Shown here: in pieces, positions 47,397 through 59,238 of the stretch | Layout: each line of letters starts with the position of its first letter | How positions within the stretch are numbered: position 1 is the stretch's first letter | Source of the DNA: Variovorax flavidus | Lineage (GTDB): Bacteria > Pseudomonadota > Gammaproteobacteria > Burkholderiales > Burkholderiaceae_C | Length of the DNA stretch: 64,000 nt | Direction of reading: 5' to 3' | Assembly: GCF_030317145.1 (NCBI RefSeq) | Contig: NZ_JASZYE010000001.1 | Location: 806,001 to 870,000, forward strand | Made by a program: the position numbers and the translations under genes | Notes under the pieces: generated by a model | The model's database searches: none | What the model was told of the DNA's origin: nothing | Seen by the model: only the letters and a program-made list of their open reading frames with translations

Positions 47397-48221
47397 ATGA
47401 GCATTACCTACAAAGACGCCGAAGGCGTGGCCGGCATGCGCGTGGCGTGCCGCCTCGCCTCCGAAGTGCTGGACTACATCACCCCGCACATCAAGCCCGG
47501 CGTGACCACCAACGAAATCGACAAGCTCGCCCACGACTACATCACGCAGGTCCAGGGCGCGATCCCGGCGCCGCTGAACTACATGGGCGCCAGCAGCGTG
47601 CCCTACCCCAAGTCGATCTGCACCTCGGTCAACCACGTGGTGTGCCACGGCATCCCGAACGACAAGCCGCTCAAGAAGGGCGACATCGTCAACTGCGACA
47701 TCACCGTCATCAAGGACGGCTGGCACGGCGACACCAGCCGCATGTTCGTCGTCGGCGACGCGTCCATCGCGGCCAAGCGCCTGTGCGCGTTCACCTACGA
47801 CGCGATGTGGCACGGCATCGTCAAGGTCAAGCCGGGCGCACGCCTGGGGGACATCGGCTTCGCGATCCAGCGTTTTGCCGAGAGCAACGGGTTCTCGGTG
47901 GTGCGCGAGTTCTGCGGCCACGGCATCGGCCGTGGCTTTCATGAAGAGCCGCAGGTGCTGCACTACGGCAGGCCCGGCACCCTCGAGGAACTCAAGCCCG
48001 GCATGACCTTCACCATCGAGCCGATGATCAACGCCGGCAAGCGCGACATCAAGGAAGACGCCAAGGGCGGACAGTACGACGGCTGGACCATCGTCACGCG
48101 CGACCATTCGCTGTCGGCGCAGTGGGAGCACACGGTGCTGGTCACCGACACCGGCTACGAAGTGCTCACGCTGTCGGCGGGCAGCCCGCCGCCCCCCGCG
48201 TTCGTCAGCGCCGCGGCTTGA
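47397..48221 (+). CDS. map: Methionine aminopeptidase, type I
   Basis: A 274-residue type I enzyme that removes N-terminal Met cotranslationally. Metal and catalytic residues are all visible: His in [12 protein letters not shown], Asp in [23 protein letters not shown] (two ligands), His in [12 protein letters not shown], Glu in TFTIEPMI and Glu in QWEHTVLVT. It is about 10 residues longer than the E. coli enzyme at the C-terminus ([14 protein letters not shown]). It is followed by glnD after 26 nt on the same strand. Confidence 0.96.
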   Translation: MSITYKDAEGVAGMRVACRLASEVLDYITPHIKPGVTTNEIDKLAHDYITQVQGAIPAPLNYMGASSVPYPKSICTSVNHVVCHGIPNDKPLKKGDIVNCDITVIKDGWHGDTSRMFVVGDASIAAKRLCAFTYDAMWHGIVKVKPGARLGDIGFAIQRFAESNGFSVVREFCGHGIGRGFHEEPQVLHYGRPGTLEELKPGMTFTIEPMINAGKRDIKEDAKGGQYDGWTIVTRDHSLSAQWEHTVLVTDTGYEVLTLSAGSPPPPAFVSAAA

Positions 48222-48247
48222 CGCGGCGCCGGCCTCTCAGGGCGCTC

Positions 48248-50836
48248 ATGGTGGACATCCCATCGTTGCGTGACGCCTACCGGACGCACAAGCTGGCCCT
48301 GTTCGACCAGCTGCGCAGCGCACGCGCGCCCACACGCAGCGTCCACACGGTGCTGCGCCAGCTCGCGGCCCTGGCCGACGAGACGCTGAACGCGCTCTGG
48401 TCGGACGCCGGATTCGGCAGCCAGCTCGCGCTGGTCGCGGTCGGCGGTTTCGGGCGGGGCGAACTCTTCCCCTATTCGGACGTCGACGTGCTGCTGCTGT
48501 TGCCCGAGGGGCACGGCGCGGACATCGACCCGGCCCGGCTCGAAGCCTTTATCGGCCACTGCTGGGATGCCGGCCTCGAGATCGGCTCCAGCGTCCGCAC
48601 GGTCGACGAATGCCTGGCCGAGGCGGCCAAGGACGTGACGGTTCAGACCTCGCTGCTCGAATCGCGCCTGGTCGTCGGCGACAAGAAGCTCTACGCCAGC
48701 TTCCGCAAGAGCTTCCTGGCGGCCATCGACCCTCAGGCCTTCTTCACCGCCAAGGCGCAGGAGATGCGCCACCGGCACCAGAAGTTCGAGAACACGCCCT
48801 ACGCGCTCGAACCCAACTGCAAGGAATCGCCCGGCGGCCTGCGCGACCTGCAGACCATCCTGTGGATGACCAAGGCCGCCGGTTTCGGCAACCGTTGGGA
48901 CGACCTCGCGAAGAACGGACTCGCCACCACCTTCGAGATCCAGCAGATCAAGCGCAACGAGGCGTTGCTGAGCCTGATCCGCGCCCGGCTGCACGTCACC
49001 GCCAACCGGCGCGAAGACCGGCTGGTGTTCGACCTGCAGACCGCCGTGGCCGCCACCTTCGGCTATGTCGGCGAATCGCAGCGCAAGGCCAGCGAGGCGC
49101 TGATGCGCCGCTACTACTGGGCGGCCAAGGCCGTCACGCAGCTCAACCAGATCCTGCTGCTCAACATCGCCGATCGCCTGCAGCCGCAAGCCGAGGAACC
49201 GACGCCCATCAACGAGCGCTTCTTCGAGAAGGCCGGGCTGATCGAGGTGGCGAGCGACGACCTCTACGTGAAGGATCCGCACGCGATCCTCGAGACTTTC
49301 CTGCTCTACCAGAAGACCATCGGCGTCAACGGGCTCTCGGCCCGAACGCTGCGAGCGCTCTACAACGCGCGCCACGTCATGGACAGCAAGTTTCGCAACG
49401 ACCGCGTGAACCACATGACCTTCATGCGCATGCTGCTGCAACCGCGCGGCATCACGCATGCGCTGCGGCTCATGAACCAGACGTCGGTGCTGGGGCGCTA
49501 TCTCCGCGTCTTCCGCAGCATCGTGGGGCAGATGCAGCATGACCTGTTCCACGTCTACACGGTCGACCAGCACATCCTGATGGTGGTGCGCAACGTCCGC
49601 CGCTTCTTCATCGCCGAGCACGCGCACGAGTACCCGTTCTGCTCGCAGCTCGCAGCCGGCTGGGACAAGCCGTGGATCCTGTACATCGCAGCCCTCTTTC
49701 ACGACATCGCCAAGGGCCGCGGCGGCGACCATTCGACGCTGGGCGCACGCGACGTCCGGCGCTTTTGCCGGCAGCACGAGATTGCGCGCGAAGACGCCAA
49801 GCTGATCGAGTTCCTGGTTTCGGAGCACCTGGTGATGAGCCAGGTAGCGCAGAAGCAGGATCTGGGCGACCCGGAGGTCATCAGCGCCTTCGCCAAGCGG
49901 GTCGGCAACGAGCGCTACCTCACCGCCCTTTACCTGCTCACGATCGCCGACATCCGGGGCACCTCGCCGCGCGTGTGGAACGCGTGGAAAGGCAAGCTCC
50001 TCGAAGACCTCTACCGCTACACCTTGCGCGCCTTCGGCGGGCGCATGCCCGACCCTGGCGCGGAGATCGAATCGCGCAAGCGCGAGGCCCTGGTGCAACT
50101 CGCGCTGCATGCCGAGCCGCTGGACGCACACAAGGCGCTGTGGGGCACGCTCGACGTGGGCTACTTCATGCGCCACGACGCGTCGGAGATCGCGTGGCAC
50201 GCCAAGCAGCTGTCGCGCCACGTGCCGCATCCGGGGGTGCCGATCGATCCGCATACGCCGCCCGTCGTGCGCGCCCGGCTGTCGCCCGTTGGCGAAGGCC
50301 TGCAGGTCGTGGTCTATACGCCTGACCAGCCCGATCTGTTCGTGCGCATCTGCGGCTACTTCGACCAGTCGTCGTTCAGCATCCTGGATGCCAAGGTGCA
50401 CACCGCGAGCAATGGTTTCGCGCTCGACACCTTCCAGGTGGTCACCACCTTCATTCCCGAGCACTACCGCGACCTGATCAACATGGTCGAGGCCGGCCTG
50501 ACCAAGACGCTGACGGAAGCGGGGCCCCTGCCCGCGCCGAGCAAGGGCCGCGTTTCGCGCCGGGTGCGCAGTTTCCCCATCAAGCCGCGCATCAGCCTGC
50601 TGCCCGACGAAAAGGCGCAGCGCTGGCTGCTCAGCATCTCGGCGAGCGACCGGGCGGGCTTGCTGTATTCGGTCGCACGCGTCCTGGCGCGGCACCATCT
50701 GAACCTTCAACTCGCCAAGATCACGACGCTCGGGGAGCGAGTCGAAGACACCTTCCTGATCAGCGGGCCGGAGTTGCAGGGGCAGCGGGCCCAACTGGCG
50801 ATCGAGACGGAGCTGCTCGACGCACTGGCCGCCTGA
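48248..50836 (+). CDS. glnD: [Protein-PII] uridylyltransferase/uridylyl-removing enzyme
   Basis: An 862-residue nitrogen sensor that uridylylates PII when glutamine is low and removes UMP when it is high. The nucleotidyltransferase motif [15 protein letters not shown] is at residues 66-80, the HD domain (His485-Asp486 in [13 protein letters not shown]) in the middle, and two ACT domains follow ([19 protein letters not shown] near 698 and [22 protein letters not shown] near 798). ATG 48248 matches family N-termini; the longer open frame is a shadow of map. It is probably co-transcribed with map and with the PPC gene 10 nt downstream. Confidence 0.96.
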   Translation: MVDIPSLRDAYRTHKLALFDQLRSARAPTRSVHTVLRQLAALADETLNALWSDAGFGSQLALVAVGGFGRGELFPYSDVDVLLLLPEGHGADIDPARLEAFIGHCWDAGLEIGSSVRTVDECLAEAAKDVTVQTSLLESRLVVGDKKLYASFRKSFLAAIDPQAFFTAKAQEMRHRHQKFENTPYALEPNCKESPGGLRDLQTILWMTKAAGFGNRWDDLAKNGLATTFEIQQIKRNEALLSLIRARLHVTANRREDRLVFDLQTAVAATFGYVGESQRKASEALMRRYYWAAKAVTQLNQILLLNIADRLQPQAEEPTPINERFFEKAGLIEVASDDLYVKDPHAILETFLLYQKTIGVNGLSARTLRALYNARHVMDSKFRNDRVNHMTFMRMLLQPRGITHALRLMNQTSVLGRYLRVFRSIVGQMQHDLFHVYTVDQHILMVVRNVRRFFIAEHAHEYPFCSQLAAGWDKPWILYIAALFHDIAKGRGGDHSTLGARDVRRFCRQHEIAREDAKLIEFLVSEHLVMSQVAQKQDLGDPEVISAFAKRVGNERYLTALYLLTIADIRGTSPRVWNAWKGKLLEDLYRYTLRAFGGRMPDPGAEIESRKREALVQLALHAEPLDAHKALWGTLDVGYFMRHDASEIAWHAKQLSRHVPHPGVPIDPHTPPVVRARLSPVGEGLQVVVYTPDQPDLFVRICGYFDQSSFSILDAKVHTASNGFALDTFQVVTTFIPEHYRDLINMVEAGLTKTLTEAGPLPAPSKGRVSRRVRSFPIKPRISLLPDEKAQRWLLSISASDRAGLLYSVARVLARHHLNLQLAKITTLGERVEDTFLISGPELQGQRAQLAIETELLDALAA

Positions 50837-50846
50837 GGAGCAGGTC

Positions 50847-51251
50847 TTGGATGCGACACCGCTGCGCCTGAATCCCGGCGACGACCTCCGTCATGCGCTG
50901 GACGCGGCGCTGGCATCACGGGGCTGCACCGCCGCATTCGTCGTTGCAGGTGTCGGCAGCCTGAGCGCCGCACGCCTGCGCTTTGCCGGCGTCGAGGCGC
51001 CGGAGTCGCTCACCGGCGACCTGGAAATCCTCACACTCACCGGCACGCTGTCGCCCGATGGCTCGCACCTGCACATGAGCGTCGCCGATGCGCGGGGCAG
51101 CGTGTTCGGCGGCCATGTCGCGCCCGGCTGCTTGGTGCGCACGACCGCCGAAGTGCTGGTCGCGTGGCTGCCGGAATGGCGATTGGCCCGCGAATTCAAT
51201 CGCGCGACCGGCTACGCGGAACTGGCCATCCGCAAAGTCGAAGGCCGCTAG
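50847..51251 (+). CDS. PPC-domain (DUF296) protein
   Basis: A 134-residue protein made of a single PPC/DUF296 domain, recognised by VVAGVGSLSAARLRF, ILTLTGTLSPDGSHLHMSVAD and the GGH in SVFGGHVAPG. The His cluster may bind metal. In plants the domain accompanies AT-hooks; prokaryotic stand-alone members form trimers of unclear role, some binding DNA. It starts with TTG, supported by a GAGGAG site 8 nt upstream and lack of an ATG. Its TAG overlaps the TAG of the convergent permease gene in a shared CTAG (51248-51251). Confidence 0.85.
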   Translation: MDATPLRLNPGDDLRHALDAALASRGCTAAFVVAGVGSLSAARLRFAGVEAPESLTGDLEILTLTGTLSPDGSHLHMSVADARGSVFGGHVAPGCLVRTTAEVLVAWLPEWRLAREFNRATGYAELAIRKVEGR

Positions 51252-52306
51252 TCGCGCCCTGCCGCCAGCCGCCGCTCCAGCCACACGCTGTAACGCGACA
51301 GGCCGAAGCAAAGCACCCAGTAGACCAGCGCAATGAACAGATAGCCCTCGAGGTAGAACGGCCGCCAGGTCGGGTCCCCGCCGAGCGCGAGGCCGAGAGC
51401 GCCCGTCAGCTCGAACAGTCCCACCACGGTGACGAGCGAGGTGTCCTTCAGGGTGCCGACCACGTTGTTGGTCAGCGCCGGAACGACGAGGCGCAGCGCC
51501 TGCGGCAGGACGATGTCGCGCTGCACCGGCCAGCGCCCGAATCCGAGCGCCATGGCGACCTCCGTCTGTCCGCGCGGCACCGCCTGCAAGCCACCGCGGA
51601 TGATCTCGGCGAGGTACGCCGCGACAAACAGCGACAGGCCGGCGAGCACGCGCAGCAGCACGTCGGGCTGCCATCCCGCCGGCCACAGCAGCGGCAAGAG
51701 GAACGAGGCCATGAACAGGACCGAGATGAGCGGCACGCCGCGCACCAGTTCGATGTAGGTCGCGCAGAGCGTTCGAACCACCGGCCATTGCGAACGCCGG
51801 CCCAGCGCCAGCAACAGCGCCAGCGGAAAAGCTAGGGCCAACCCGACCACGGCCAGCCCGATGGTCAGCGGCAAGCCACCCCAGCGATTGGTCGGCACCA
51901 GATCCAGGCCAAGGACTCCGCCTCGCATCATCACGACAAACAGCGCAAGCACCACGGCCCACAGCGGCAGCAGCCACCAGCGCCAGGTGCGCGGCCAGGC
52001 GCTGAGCATGGTGGTCAGCGACAGCACGGTGACGGCGATGGCCGGGCGCCATTGGTCGTCATAGGGGTAGCGGCCGAACAGGATCGGCCGCCATTTCTCT
52101 GCGATCACGCCCCAGCAAGCGCCATGCTGCACAGCACGGCACGCCTCCGCATCGGGACGGAATACCGCATGCAACACCGCCCACTCCACCGCGTGATACC
52201 CGGCCCAGACGAACAGGAGCATCAGCAGGACCGTCGACACCGCGCGAACCGGCGAGCCCCACAGCTCCTTGCGCCATGCGATGGCCGGGCGTGCCGCGCC
52301 GATCAA
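51248..52306 (-). CDS. aapM: Polar amino-acid ABC transporter permease (AapM/BztC-like)
   Basis: A 352-residue HisM-type permease with an extra N-terminal region, as in AapM/BztC. LTIGLAVVGLALAFPLALLLALGR begins the core near residue 155, and the EAA loop reads VAMALGFGRWPVQRDIVLPQALRLVVPA near 265-292. I chose TTG 52306, which overlaps the stop of the upstream permease (TTGA) and has an AGAGG site. It is the last gene on this strand: the ATP-binding gene that normally follows is absent, and the convergent PPC gene begins instead. Confidence 0.9.
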   Translation of the reverse strand: MIGAARPAIAWRKELWGSPVRAVSTVLLMLLFVWAGYHAVEWAVLHAVFRPDAEACRAVQHGACWGVIAEKWRPILFGRYPYDDQWRPAIAVTVLSLTTMLSAWPRTWRWWLLPLWAVVLALFVVMMRGGVLGLDLVPTNRWGGLPLTIGLAVVGLALAFPLALLLALGRRSQWPVVRTLCATYIELVRGVPLISVLFMASFLLPLLWPAGWQPDVLLRVLAGLSLFVAAYLAEIIRGGLQAVPRGQTEVAMALGFGRWPVQRDIVLPQALRLVVPALTNNVVGTLKDTSLVTVVGLFELTGALGLALGGDPTWRPFYLEGYLFIALVYWVLCFGLSRYSVWLERRLAAGRD

Positions 52307-53322
52307 CGCCAGCCTCTCAGCGCGACGCGCGCGTTGTAGCGATTCATTCCGCCCGAGATGAGAAGCGACAGCGCGAGATACACCACCATGATCACGGCGA
52401 TGCATTCAAAGGCGCGTCCCGTCGAATTGAGCGAGGTGTTGGCGATCGACACCAGCTCCGGATAGCCTACCGCCACGGCCAGCGACGAGTTCTTCGTCAA
52501 ACTCAGCAATTGGTTGGTCAGCGCCGGCACGATCACGCGCAAGGCCTGGGGCATGACCACCAGGCGCAGTTGCTGCCACGGCGACAGGCCGAGCGCCTGC
52601 GCCGCAAGCTTCTGGCCCTGCGACACAGAGGTGATCCCGGCACGCACGATTTCCGCGACGAAGGCGGCGGTGTAGAGCCCCAGCGCGATCACGACCGCGA
52701 GGTATTCCGGACTCAACGCCGCGCCGCCGCTCACGTTGAAGCTGCCGCGCTCGGGCCATTCGAAGTGGCTGGGCCACACGGCCCCCTCCTCCGCGACCGG
52801 CCACGGCATCGAGAGACCTCCCTTGCTGAGCCAGAAACCAGGCAGCAGTTCGAGCGGTTCGGTGGAATCAGGCAGCAATTGCGTCAGCGCGAAGTACAGC
52901 ATCAGCAACTGCACGAGCAGCGGAACATTGCGCACCGTCTCCACGTAGGCACCGCAGAGGCCTCGCACCAGCACATGGGGCGCGAGGCGGCCGATGCCGA
53001 TCAGCGTGCCCAGCAGCACCGCCATCACGGCCGCCGGGACGGCGGCGCGAACCGTATTGATCAGCCCGGCGAGGAACGCGCGCCAGTACGGCTGGCCCGA
53101 GTGGAAGTCGAGCCAGCCTTCGGAGATCTCGAATCCCGCGGGCTGCAGAAGAAAGTCGAACCCGGAGCGCACACCGCGCGCGCGCAGCACTTCCAGTGCA
53201 TGGTGAACTAGCCAGAAAGCGCCGCCCGCGACGGCCGCAATCAGCAAAGCCTGAGCCGCCCAGGCCAGCCAGACGGCGCGGCGCCCGCTGGGCGCCGGAC
53301 TGCCTACTCCCGCGTTCGGCAC
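52303..53322 (-). CDS. aapQ: Polar amino-acid ABC transporter permease (AapQ/BztB-like)
   Basis: A 339-residue permease. It contains GFDFLLQPAGFEISEGW (an AapQ hallmark, near residue 48), the pore region LINTVRAAVPAAVMAVLLGTLIGIGR and the EAA loop AAQALGLSPWQQLRLVVMPQALRVIVPA near 235-262. The predicted GTG start at 53322 lies inside the 79-bp repeat element (53309-53387), so the first four to five codons come from it. A start further in, near the first hydrophobic segment, is possible. It is coupled to the second permease by a 4-nt overlap. Confidence 0.88.
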   Translation of the reverse strand: MPNAGVGSPAPSGRRAVWLAWAAQALLIAAVAGGAFWLVHHALEVLRARGVRSGFDFLLQPAGFEISEGWLDFHSGQPYWRAFLAGLINTVRAAVPAAVMAVLLGTLIGIGRLAPHVLVRGLCGAYVETVRNVPLLVQLLMLYFALTQLLPDSTEPLELLPGFWLSKGGLSMPWPVAEEGAVWPSHFEWPERGSFNVSGGAALSPEYLAVVIALGLYTAAFVAEIVRAGITSVSQGQKLAAQALGLSPWQQLRLVVMPQALRVIVPALTNQLLSLTKNSSLAVAVGYPELVSIANTSLNSTGRAFECIAVIMVVYLALSLLISGGMNRYNARVALRGWR

Positions 53323-53387
53323 TTCGTGTCCTCGCTGCCCCCCGAGGGGGTGCGAGCTCGCTTGGGGCGGCCCGGCGCCGCGCTCAT
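53309..53387 (+). repeat. 79-bp dispersed element, copy 2
   Basis: Same element and orientation as 3798-3876, with 8 substitutions. Here it spans from the stop codon of the binding-protein gene (53384-53386, inside the terminal GCGCTCAT) to the first codons of the permease gene (GTG at 53320-53322). This copy keeps the perfect GCGAGCTCGC palindrome and CCCCCGAGGGGG stem. It could form mRNA hairpins between the two cistrons. Confidence 0.85.
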
Positions 53388-54415
53388 CGAACCGGCAATC
53401 CGTACATCAGGCCGCCCTTGTTCCACAGATTGTTCGATCCGCGCGGCAGCTTGAGCACCGACTTCGGTCCGACATTGCGCTCGAAGACCTCGCCGTAGTT
53501 GCCCACCGCCTTGATCGCGCGGTAGGACCAGTCCTTGTCCAGGCCCAGCAGCTTGCCCAGGTCATCGCCAGTGCCGACCAGGCGCTGTTGGGCAGGGTCC
53601 TTGCTGGCGGCCTTGAGCTCGTCGATGTTTCCCTGCGTGATGCCGTACTCCTCGGCCTCGATCAGCACATTGGGCACCCACTTGGCAATGGCGAACCACT
53701 CGTCGTCGCCGCGGCGCACCAGCGGTGCGAGGGGCTCCTTCGAGATCAGCTCGGGCAGGATGACGTAGTCGTCCGGATTGGGCGCTTCCTTGTTGCGCAG
53801 GCCTGCCAGCGCCGAGGTGTCCGTCGTGAAGGCCTGGCAACGGCCTGCGAAGAAGGCCTTGAACGAGGCTTCGAAGCTCTCGAACACGACCGTCTTCACC
53901 GGGATGTTCTGCGCCTTGAAATAGTCGGCGACATTCTTCTCGTTGGTGGTGCCCGACTGCGTGCAGATGGTGGCGTTCTTGAGTTGCTTGGCGCTGGTCA
54001 CCTTGATCTTCTTCGGCACGAGGAAGCCCTGCCCGTCGTAGTAGGTGATGGTCGTGAAATGGAAGCCGAGCGATGCATCGCGCGTCAGCGTCCACGTGGT
54101 GTTGCGCGCCAGGATATCGATTTCGCCGGCTTGCAGGGCCGAGAAGCGCTGCTGCGAATTGAGCGGCACGAACTCCACCTTCTTGCCGTCGCCCAGCACC
54201 GCCGCCGCGATGGCGCGGCAGGTGTCGACATCGAGCCCCGACCAGTTGCCCTGCGTGTCGGGCGCCGAGAAGCCGGCCACGCCATTGGTCACGCCGCATT
54301 TGACGGTACCGCGCTGCTTGACGGCGTCGAGGGTCTTGCCCGCAAAGGCCGGTGCGGCCGCAAAGGCCAGGACGGTGGCGACAGCGGCAAGCGCCGGACG
54401 GATGCGTTGATTCAT
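53384..54415 (-). CDS. aapJ: Polar amino-acid ABC transporter binding protein (AapJ/BztA-like)
   Basis: A 343-residue periplasmic protein with a Sec signal (cleavage near AFA-GK, residue 25). The mature sequence begins with the family's TLDAVKQRGTVKCGV, followed by GLDVDTCRAIAAAVLGD and ARNTTWTLTRDASLGFHF, typical of general L-amino-acid binding proteins for Glu, Asp and their amides. The C-terminal GLMYGLPVR is characteristic of AapJ. It is transcribed toward the two permease genes; the 79-bp element lies in between. Confidence 0.92.
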   Translation of the reverse strand: MNQRIRPALAAVATVLAFAAAPAFAGKTLDAVKQRGTVKCGVTNGVAGFSAPDTQGNWSGLDVDTCRAIAAAVLGDGKKVEFVPLNSQQRFSALQAGEIDILARNTTWTLTRDASLGFHFTTITYYDGQGFLVPKKIKVTSAKQLKNATICTQSGTTNEKNVADYFKAQNIPVKTVVFESFEASFKAFFAGRCQAFTTDTSALAGLRNKEAPNPDDYVILPELISKEPLAPLVRRGDDEWFAIAKWVPNVLIEAEEYGITQGNIDELKAASKDPAQQRLVGTGDDLGKLLGLDKDWSYRAIKAVGNYGEVFERNVGPKSVLKLPRGSNNLWNKGGLMYGLPVR

Positions 54416-54573
54416 TCTGGGATCCTCTTCTCTCTCTTCGAAATGGAAGCAGCGGGCAGTTTACGGGCGGGTGCCGGAGTCTGCCAAAGAACCTCCGGTA
54501 GGAAGCAAATTCAGCGAAACGCCCTCCTTATCGACCACAATCGCGCCTGTTTTTTCAACTGAAAGGCTTTCTC

Positions 54574-54978
54574 ATGATCCGCTCCGACGACACCGGCAAA
54601 CTCGTTCTGCGCCTCGCCCTCGGCATCCTGATCCTGTTGCACGGCATCTCCAAGATCACCGGCGGGGTCGGCGGTATCGCCGGCATGCTCACGTCACATG
54701 GCCTGCCCGGTGCGCTGGCCTATCTGGTCTTTGTCGGCGAGATCGTTGCACCGGTCCTGCTGATCGTCGGCATCTACACGCGACCGGCCGCCTGGATCAC
54801 GGTCATCAACATGCTGGTCGCCATCTGGCTCGTGCATCTCAAGGACATCGGATCGCTCGGCAAGACCGGCGGCTGGGCCCTGGAACTGCAAGGCATGTTC
54901 CTGTTCGCCGCATTGGCATGCGCCTTCCTCGGCGCCGGCCGCTTCAGCGTCGGGGGCACCGGCGGCAAGTACAACTGA
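54574..54978 (+). CDS. DoxX family membrane protein
   Basis: A 134-residue protein with four predicted helices, opening with a short polar head and LRLALGILILLHGISKITGG, the DoxX hallmark. LVFVGEIVAPVLLIVGIYTRPAAW matches helix 2. DoxX/DoxD-like proteins of this size are widespread, some linked to thiol/sulfite metabolism or redox stress; the role here is unknown. It has a 158-bp leader divergent from the amino-acid binding protein gene and converges on def. Confidence 0.88.
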   Translation: MIRSDDTGKLVLRLALGILILLHGISKITGGVGGIAGMLTSHGLPGALAYLVFVGEIVAPVLLIVGIYTRPAAWITVINMLVAIWLVHLKDIGSLGKTGGWALELQGMFLFAALACAFLGAGRFSVGGTGGKYN

Positions 54979-55003
54979 AACAGGAACCGAAGGCGGGACG
55001 ACC

Positions 55004-55543
55004 TCAGTCGTCCTCGCTCGCATCGAGGCCCGGAAACAGGACCTCGGTGTAGCCAAAGCGCGAGAAATCGCGCATCCGCATCGGATACAGCTTGCCCAGC
55101 AGGTGGTCCACCTCGTGTTGCACGACGCGGGCGTGAAACCCGCTCACGGTGCGGTCGATCGGGTCGCCATAGGGGTCGAAGCCCGTGTACCGGATGTTGG
55201 CGAAGCGCGGCACCACGCCTCGCAGGCCCGGCACCGACAGACAGCCTTCCCAGCCTTCCTCTTCCTCCGCGCCGATCGGCGTGATGACCGGATTGACCAG
55301 CACGGTCCGTGGCACCACCGGCGCGTCCGGATAGCGCGGGTTGACGGTATCGGTGCCGAAGATCACAACTTGCTGGTCCACCCCGATCTGCGGCGCGGCC
55401 AGACCGGCGCCGTTCACGACATGCATGGTCTCGAACATGTCCCGCACGAGCAGGTGGAGGTCGTCGGTGTCGAAAGCGGCGACCGGCTGCGCAACGCGCA
55501 GCAATCGGGGGTCGCCCATCTTGAGGATTTCGCGAATGGCCAT
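55004..55543 (-). CDS. def: Peptide deformylase
   Basis: A 179-residue deformylase that removes the N-formyl group from nascent proteins. Motif 1 [10 protein letters not shown] (residues 45-54), motif 2 EGCLSVPG with metal ligand Cys101 and motif 3 QHEVDH with His143, Glu144 and His147 are complete. The sequence before motif 1 ([20 protein letters not shown]) is typical. It is not beside fmt, so this may be a second, stand-alone copy; whether a def-fmt pair exists elsewhere cannot be seen here. Confidence 0.96.
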   Translation of the reverse strand: MAIREILKMGDPRLLRVAQPVAAFDTDDLHLLVRDMFETMHVVNGAGLAAPQIGVDQQVVIFGTDTVNPRYPDAPVVPRTVLVNPVITPIGAEEEEGWEGCLSVPGLRGVVPRFANIRYTGFDPYGDPIDRTVSGFHARVVQHEVDHLLGKLYPMRMRDFSRFGYTEVLFPGLDASEDD

Positions 55544-55585
55544 CGCGGCATTATCGGATGGCCTGCGACCGAAGACTGCCGAGGT

Positions 55586-55951
55586 CTAACGTCTCCAGCC
55601 CCGTCCGCCGTACACGCCCGGGCCACGCGCATAGGCGCCACCGTAGTAACCGTACCGGCCGTAGTAGCCCGGATACCCGTAGTAACCCCCGCGACCGTAG
55701 TATCCGGGGCGCCCGTAGTACCCACCCCAGTAGGCCGGACGTCCCCAATAGCCGCCCCAGTAGCCGCCACCCCAGTAATTGCCCCAGCAGCACCCTCCGG
55801 CGACATAGACCGAGGGCGAAACGACCACCGGTCCCGGCTCGACGTAGTAGGGATAGGTGCCGGTGTAGTACGGGCCCGGGGCAACACAGCCGCCCAGAAA
55901 AGCGGCAGCGCCGATGGCGATGCCGGCCGACAGAGAACGAATCCGGTTCAT
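55586..55951 (-). CDS. Gly/Tyr-rich repeat lipoprotein
   Basis: A 121-residue small lipoprotein with a signal peptide and lipobox FLGGC (Cys22). From about residue 55 it consists of degenerate GYYGR/WGGYWG units of 5-8 residues, with Gly, Tyr, Trp and Arg making up nearly all of the sequence. Two adjacent cysteines occur in GGCCWGNYWG. Similar low-complexity YXXG lipoproteins occur widely in betaproteobacteria without known function; surface adhesion or phase separation is speculation. A CCAGGAGG-like site precedes the ATG at 55951. Confidence 0.75.
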   Translation of the reverse strand: MNRIRSLSAGIAIGAAAFLGGCVAPGPYYTGTYPYYVEPGPVVVSPSVYVAGGCCWGNYWGGGYWGGYWGRPAYWGGYYGRPGYYGRGGYYGYPGYYGRYGYYGGAYARGPGVYGGRGWRR

Positions 55952-56025
55952 TCGAGCCTCCTGGGGTCATCCTCCCATTCAACGGGCCGTGGGCAGCGTT
56001 GTTGACAGGGAAGATACCGAAGGCT

Positions 56026-59225
<3,200 letters not shown>

Positions 59226-59238
59226 GGACCGCGTCGAC

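Noticed and set aside
55600..55790. CRISPR-like or tandem-repeat array
   Set aside because: The repeats are in frame and encode GYYG/WGGYW units of a lipoprotein; there are no spacers of fixed length.
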